45,333 nt of DNA. Source: Myxococcales bacterium (GTDB lineage: Bacteria > Myxococcota_A > UBA9042). The DNA is taken from the NCBI GenBank assembly GCA_009692465.1, contig SHZD01000020.1, positions 1 through 45,333 of the forward strand, given 5' to 3'. Positions 40,835 through 45,333 of this stretch are shown in pieces. Positions within the stretch are counted from its first letter, which is position 1; each line of letters begins with the position of its first letter. Both the position numbers and the translations under genes were made by a program. The notes beneath the pieces were generated by a model. It was not told the origin of the DNA, did not search any database, and saw nothing but the letters and a program-made list of their open reading frames with translations.

Positions 40835-43800
40835 CTACTTGCACTGCGTGCAATCAACGCTGATCTGATAATCCTCATCGGCGCCCGCGTAGCCATCGAC
40901 CACCAAGAAGTACTTGTTGCCTTTGGTCGCAGTAAACGTCTTGGTCGTGGTGTCGCCGATCATCAACGCGTGGGCGGTGCAGGTCGTCGCGCTGCAAGTC
41001 TTACTGCCATCCAGAATGAACAAGTCCAAATAGCCGGTGCTCAACGCGCCACTGCGCTTGACCGTAACCTTGACTGGGCCGGTGCAGGTCGCGGTGTAGT
41101 CGTAGGTGTACTCCGGTCCGGCGTAATTGGTGGCGTTGCCGTCCGCGCAAGTCCACGCATTGATGACTTTGGTGCTGCCGAAGTTGCCGTTGCCGTAATT
41201 GTCGGTGGCACCGCAAGTCAAGGTAAAGTCGGGCTCACACTGCGCCACCGGCACTGCGCAAGCTGGATCCTTGGCGCAATCGGTGTCGGCGCAGTCGGTC
41301 TTGCCGTCCTTGTCGTCATCGAGCTTGTCGGCGCACTTGGTTTCGGTGGTCGGTTGGCAGGCGCAAGCAAACTTGATGATGTAGTTGCCGCTGTAGTTGT
41401 TGTAGCCGTCGACTACCAAGTTGTACTTGGCACCCTTCTTGGCTTGGAACGTCAGCTTGGCGGTGGTTCCGGTCATCAAGGCGTGTTGCAGGCAACTGCC
41501 GCCGCCGCACACTTTGGCGCCGTCGAGCACGAATAAGTCCAAGTAGCCCGCGGTTTGGCTGGTCTTGGTTAAGGTGGCGGTGACCGCGCCGTCGCAGGCG
41601 GCAACGTACTCATAGGTGTATTCTGGCCCCGTTTCGCTGCCTTGCGCGCCGTCGGCACAAGTGTAGGCGCTCACGGCCTTGGTGCTGCCGGCCCCAGCAT
41701 TGGTAAAGCTGTCGCTGCCAGCGCACACGGCGGTAAAGTCTTTTTGGCAAATGCAGCCGGTTTTGCCAACGCAGTCGCTGTCCGCGCAGTCGGTCTTGCC
41801 GTCTTTGTCGTCATCGAGCTTGTCGGCGCACTTGGTTTCCGTCAGCGGGGTGACACAAGCGGGGTCTTTGGCGCAATCGGTGTCGGCGCAGTCGGTTTGA
41901 CCGTCCTTGTCGTTGTCCAGCTTGTCGGCACACACCAGTTCGGTGGTCGGCGCGGTGCAGGCGACGTCTTTGGCGCAATCGCTGTCGGCGCAATCGGTCT
42001 TGCCATCCTTGTCGTCGTCGAGCTTGTCGGCGCACTTGGTCTCAATCGTCGGGGTGCCGCCGCACTTGCAGGTAGCCTTGATGCTGTAGTTGCCGCCAAA
42101 GTTCTGGTAGCCGTCGACCACAATGTTGTATTTTTGGCCATTCTTGATCGGCACGGTCTTGGTGGCGGTCGACCCGCTCATCAGGGCGTGGCCGATGCAA
42201 GCGTTGCTACCGCAGTTCTTGCCGGCGTCGAGCACGAACAAGTCCAAGAAACCTAAGCCCGCCGTCGACTTGGTCAAGCTCACGGTCAGTTCGCCGTCGC
42301 AGTTAGCCGTGTAGCCGTAGGTGTACTCGCCGCCGGTCTCGCTGCCGACGGTGCCATCGCTGCACACGTAGGTGCTGACGGCCTTGGTCGAGCCGAACCC
42401 GGTGTTGGACCACGAGTCTTGGCTGCCACAGCCCAACGGGTAATCCGGCTTGCAGATGCAGGCGCCCAGCCCCGAGCAGTCCGGATCGGCGCAGTCGGTG
42501 AGCTTATCGCCGTCGTTGTCCAGCTTGTCGCCGCACAGGATCTCAACCTTGGGAGCACAAGCGACGTCTTTGGCACAATCGCTGTCAGCGCAGTCGATTT
42601 TGCCGTCCTTGTCGTCGTCCAGCTTGTCGGCGCACTTGGTCTCCGTAGCCGTCACGCTGCACGCCAAATCTTTGGCGCAATCGCTGTCGGCGCAGTCGAT
42701 CTTGCCATCTTTGTCGTCGTCGACCTTGTTGACGCAGTTGCTCTCGGTGGCGGTGACGGTGCAGGCCATGTCCTTGGCGCAATCGGTGTCGGCGCAGTCG
42801 ATCTTGCCGTCCTTGTCGTCGTCGACCTTGTTGACGCAGTTGCTCTCGGTAGTGGTCGCGCTGCAGGCCAGATTGGCCGCGCAGTCGTTGTCGTTGCAGT
42901 CGACCAACTTGTCGCCGTCGTTGTCGATCTGATCGGCGCACAGCGTCTCGGTGGCAGTCGCGGCACAGGCCAAGCTGGCGGCGCAGTCGGCGTCGGCGCA
43001 GTCGACCTTGCCGTCCTTGTCGTTGTCAATCTTGTCGGTGCAGGCGGTCTCAACGGTCGGCGCGCAGGCCAAATCGGCAGCACAATCGGCGTCTTTGCAG
43101 TCAATGGCCCCGTCGCTGTCGTTGTCGAGCTTGTCGGTGCACTGCAATTCCTTGCCGCCCGCACAACCGCAGGCCACTTTGAGCGAGAAGTCGGCGGTGT
43201 AGCCCTGGTAACCATCGATAACTGCGAAGTATTTCTCACCTTTCTTGGCCGGGATGGTCTTGGTCGCTTGGCTGCCAGACATCAGGGCATGGGCGACACA
43301 CGCACTAGACACACACCCCTTGGTCGCATCGAGCAAGAACAAGTCCAAAAAGCCCGCCTTGGTCGATTGTTTCACTACGGTGACCGTCAGTGGGCCGTCG
43401 CACTCGGCGGTGATGGCATAGGTGTACTCAGGTCCGGTTTCGCCATTGGCGTTGCCGTCTTTGCAGGTGTAGCCGCTCAGCGACTTGGTGGAGCCAACGG
43501 CGCTGTTGTTGTTCTTTTCGGCCCCGCCGCACACCACCGCAAAATCGTCCACGCAGGCGGTGGCTTGGCAGGCCAGATCGACCTTGCAGTCGGCGTCGGC
43601 GCAGTCCGTCATGCCGTCTTTGTCGTCGTCGAGCTTGTCGGCGCACTTGGTTTCTTTGCCCTTGCAGCCGGCATCGGCGACGCAATCGGCATCGGTGCAG
43701 TCGGTCTGACCGTCGCCGTCGTTGTCGACTTTGTCGGCACACAAGGTCTCGACCTTGGGCGCGGTGCACTGCTTTTTGCAGATCGTCGCCACTTCGCCGA

Positions 43801-45247
43801 TGCACACGTCGTCCCACGCCGTGGTGCAGCAGTACTCGTCGGCCTTGCACAGCGCTTCGACGCACGGATCGCAGCCGACTTTGAGGCCGGTGGCGCTCTC
43901 TTTGCACACATCGCAAGTGGACTTGCAGGCCGCGTCGGCCAAGCAGTCGCTGTCCTTGCAGTCGACAAAGGTGTCGCCGTCATCGTCTTTGGCGTTCTTG
44001 CAATCGCTCTCCTTGGCGGTGACTTTGCAGGCGGCATCGTTCTTGCAGTCGCTGTCGGCGCAATCGAGCGCACCGTCCTTGTCGTCGTCGAGCTTATTGG
44101 CGCAAAACTTTTCAGTCGTTTGGGTCACGGCGCAGGCCGGCTCAAGGCTGCAGTCGTTGTCGGCGCAGTCGGTCAAACCATCGGTGTCGTCGTCTTTGGT
44201 GTTTTTGCAGTCCAGTTCTTTGGGAACAGTCTTGCAGGCGGCATCTTGGGCGCAGTCGCTATCGGCGCAGTCGACGCTGCCGTCCTTGTCGTCATCGATT
44301 TGGTCGACGCAGTTGGCTTCCTTGATCGGCTGCAAACAGGCCGGATCGGTGGCGCAGTCGTTGTCAGCGCAGTCGATTTGGCTGTCGCCGTCGTCGTCGA
44401 TCTTGTCGGTGCAATTGCCCTCGCTAACCGGTTTGAGGCAGGCGGCGTCTTGGGCGCAGTCGCTGTCGGTGCAGTCGGTGCTGCCGTCCTTATCGTCGTC
44501 GATTTTGTCGGTGCAGTTCTTTTCACTGCCCAAATTGGCGCATTCCTTGGCGTTGGCGCAGTCATTGTCGCCGCAATCGGTTTGGCCGTCGCCATCGTCG
44601 TCTTTGCCGTCGCCGCAGTTGGTTTCGTTGGGATTGCAGGTGTTGGTGCCGCTTTTGCAAGCGCCATCGGCGCAGGTGTCTTCGGCGGTGCACGGGTTGC
44701 CGTCGTCGCAGTAGGCCGTGTTGTTGGTGGCGACGCAGCCCGTGGTCTTGTCGCACTTGTTGTCCGTACACGGATTGTTGTCGTTGCAATCCTTGGGCTT
44801 GCCATCGGCACACACCCCACCGGTACAGGCTTGGCTTTCAGTGCAGGCATTGCCGTCGTCGCAGGCTTGCCCGTCCTCTTTGGGCCCGACTTTGCAGGTA
44901 CCGGTGGCGGTATCGCACACCGCGCGTTCGCAGGCGCCCAGAGAGTCGATCTTGCAGTCTTCATCCTTGGTGCAACCACCTACCGCAGCGTCCGTCAGCA
45001 CTTCGTCGGCGTCGGCAACGGTGCCGATGTCGGTGTCGGTGGCGGGCGTGGTGCCGTCTTTGGTGGCGTCGGTGGTGGACTTGCCGTCGCCTAGATTAAC
45101 GGCGGCGTCTCCGCCGGTGGTGGAACCGGACCCTCCACTCGTACCAGCAGGTTGCACTGGATCGCTACAGCCGGCGGCTGCCGCGACCGAGGCCACGGCG
45201 ACCAGCGCAGTGCGGAAATTCAGGACCAAAGAGAGGCTCAAACGCAT
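40835..45247 (-). CDS. Giant MopE-like acidic/Cys repeat lipoprotein with four PPC-like modules
   Basis: The 1470-residue protein starts with a lipoprotein signal (lipobox AAAAGC). Its N-terminal Cys-rich units include CDDGNACTESQAC. By my count about 20 repeats of roughly 33 residues follow the pattern C.DK.DDDKDG..DCADSDC, resembling the MopE metal-binding motif and calcium-binding thrombospondin type 3 loops. They are interleaved with four beta-sandwich modules of about 120 residues (each with GSTK, GPEYTY, GYLDLFVLD, HALM.G and VVDGY), which look like pre-peptidase C-terminal (PPC) domains. A separate CDPCVEALCKADEYCCTTAW domain sits between repeats 7 and 8. Surface display and calcium or copper binding are inferences from family resemblance. 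The ATG at 45247 has GGAG 7 nt upstream. Confidence 0.85.
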   Translation of the reverse strand: MRLSLSLVLNFRTALVAVASVAAAAGCSDPVQPAGTSGGSGSTTGGDAAVNLGDGKSTTDATKDGTTPATDTDIGTVADADEVLTDAAVGGCTKDEDCKIDSLGACERAVCDTATGTCKVGPKEDGQACDDGNACTESQACTGGVCADGKPKDCNDNNPCTDNKCDKTTGCVATNNTAYCDDGNPCTAEDTCADGACKSGTNTCNPNETNCGDGKDDDGDGQTDCGDNDCANAKECANLGSEKNCTDKIDDDKDGSTDCTDSDCAQDAACLKPVSEGNCTDKIDDDGDSQIDCADNDCATDPACLQPIKEANCVDQIDDDKDGSVDCADSDCAQDAACKTVPKELDCKNTKDDDTDGLTDCADNDCSLEPACAVTQTTEKFCANKLDDDKDGALDCADSDCKNDAACKVTAKESDCKNAKDDDGDTFVDCKDSDCLADAACKSTCDVCKESATGLKVGCDPCVEALCKADEYCCTTAWDDVCIGEVATICKKQCTAPKVETLCADKVDNDGDGQTDCTDADCVADAGCKGKETKCADKLDDDKDGMTDCADADCKVDLACQATACVDDFAVVCGGAEKNNNSAVGSTKSLSGYTCKDGNANGETGPEYTYAITAECDGPLTVTVVKQSTKAGFLDLFLLDATKGCVSSACVAHALMSGSQATKTIPAKKGEKYFAVIDGYQGYTADFSLKVACGCAGGKELQCTDKLDNDSDGAIDCKDADCAADLACAPTVETACTDKIDNDKDGKVDCADADCAASLACAATATETLCADQIDNDGDKLVDCNDNDCAANLACSATTTESNCVNKVDDDKDGKIDCADTDCAKDMACTVTATESNCVNKVDDDKDGKIDCADSDCAKDLACSVTATETKCADKLDDDKDGKIDCADSDCAKDVACAPKVEILCGDKLDNDGDKLTDCADPDCSGLGACICKPDYPLGCGSQDSWSNTGFGSTKAVSTYVCSDGTVGSETGGEYTYGYTANCDGELTVSLTKSTAGLGFLDLFVLDAGKNCGSNACIGHALMSGSTATKTVPIKNGQKYNIVVDGYQNFGGNYSIKATCKCGGTPTIETKCADKLDDDKDGKTDCADSDCAKDVACTAPTTELVCADKLDNDKDGQTDCADTDCAKDPACVTPLTETKCADKLDDDKDGKTDCADSDCVGKTGCICQKDFTAVCAGSDSFTNAGAGSTKAVSAYTCADGAQGSETGPEYTYEYVAACDGAVTATLTKTSQTAGYLDLFVLDGAKVCGGGSCLQHALMTGTTAKLTFQAKKGAKYNLVVDGYNNYSGNYIIKFACACQPTTETKCADKLDDDKDGKTDCADTDCAKDPACAVPVAQCEPDFTLTCGATDNYGNGNFGSTKVINAWTCADGNATNYAGPEYTYDYTATCTGPVKVTVKRSGALSTGYLDLFILDGSKTCSATTCTAHALMIGDTTTKTFTATKGNKYFLVVDGYAGADEDYQISVDCTQCK

Positions 45248-45292
45248 GACTGAACTCCACAAGACGGCAAACACCGACGTAAAAGGCGCGGT

Positions 45293-45321
45293 AGTGTAAA
45301 GAACAATGTGTAGGGTTGCAA
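45293..45321 (-). promoter_or_regulatory. Putative sigma-70-type promoter of the MopE-like gene
   Basis: On the minus strand TTGCAA (45321-45316) is followed after 17 bp by TACACT (45298-45293). Each hexamer matches four of six consensus positions. The implied 5' leader is about 40 nt. Nothing independent confirms it. Confidence 0.4.
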
Positions 45322-45333
45322 GTTGTCGAATGC

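Noticed and set aside
42419..45094. An 891-codon plus-strand open frame opposite the MopE-like gene
   Set aside because: It is the antisense shadow of the DDDKDG repeats, low complexity (Val/Ala/Gly-rich) with no start signals, and the minus strand has a lipoprotein signal, promoter-like sequence and recognised repeats.

Overview
The window is GC-rich chromosomal DNA from a Gram-negative, outer-membrane bacterium. It looks like a member of the Myxococcota or an allied 'deltaproteobacterial' lineage. The evidence is a complete block of type II secretion (T2SS) core genes with gspN, several lipoproteins with Cys-rich 'CDDGNPCT' and 'DDDKDG..DCAD.DC' repeats, a secreted protein with a MYXO-CTERM-like tail, and PKD/DUF2135-like surface domains. 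The assignment below phylum level is not supported by anything I can see. No rRNA, tRNA, CRISPR array, plasmid or phage genes were recognised.

Layout. (1) 1-6.7 kb: accessory envelope genes. These are a 5'-truncated surface protein (+), a porin-like beta-barrel, a large secreted protein with P-domain-like and fibrinogen-like modules, a small tail-anchored secreted protein, and a class I methyltransferase (all -). (2) 7.1-25.5 kb: one long minus-strand T2SS locus reading csgG-like, gspC, D, E, F, G, H, I, J, K, L, M, N. Most junctions overlap or nearly touch (ATGA, GTGA, TAGTG), so the genes are probably translationally coupled. gspO (prepilin peptidase) is not in the window. (3) 25.6-30.1 kb: plus-strand genes for an M16 peptidase pair (one catalytic, one lacking the zinc motif), a glutathione S-transferase-like protein and a membrane-anchored metallophosphoesterase. 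(4) 30.5-34.9 kb: a lipoprotein of unknown function, a peroxiredoxin-GNAT fusion and a LysR regulator with a textbook T-N11-A palindrome beside its start. (5) 35.0-37.8 kb: two tandem paralogous lipoproteins (+). (6) 38.0-45.2 kb: two large minus-strand lipoproteins. One has a predicted caspase/CHAT-like His-Cys dyad. The other has about 20 MopE-like acidic/Cys repeats interleaved with four beta-sandwich (PPC-like) modules.

Two non-coding themes stand out. First, small non-autonomous repeat elements crowd the gene junctions. One family (207 bp, ends GAGCSTGTCGGA) sits between CTAG tetranucleotides. Another (185 bp) does the same with AGCACC ends. A third has conserved inverted ends around a centre whose hairpin differs in every copy. 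One region (32.2-33.0 kb) preserves a nested insertion whose pre-insertion state can be read from a second copy at 30.2 kb. Second, many gene junctions carry their own unrelated minisatellite (units of 9, 14, 18, 22 and 24 bp), and a 21-bp one lies inside a signal-peptide coding region.

Most products are predicted to be exported. My reading is a secretion and cell-surface region: the T2SS would export proteins across the outer membrane, and the flanking genes encode surface lipoproteins, a porin and periplasmic peptidases. That functional link is inferred from gene content only. All domain names come from motif recognition by eye, without database searches.
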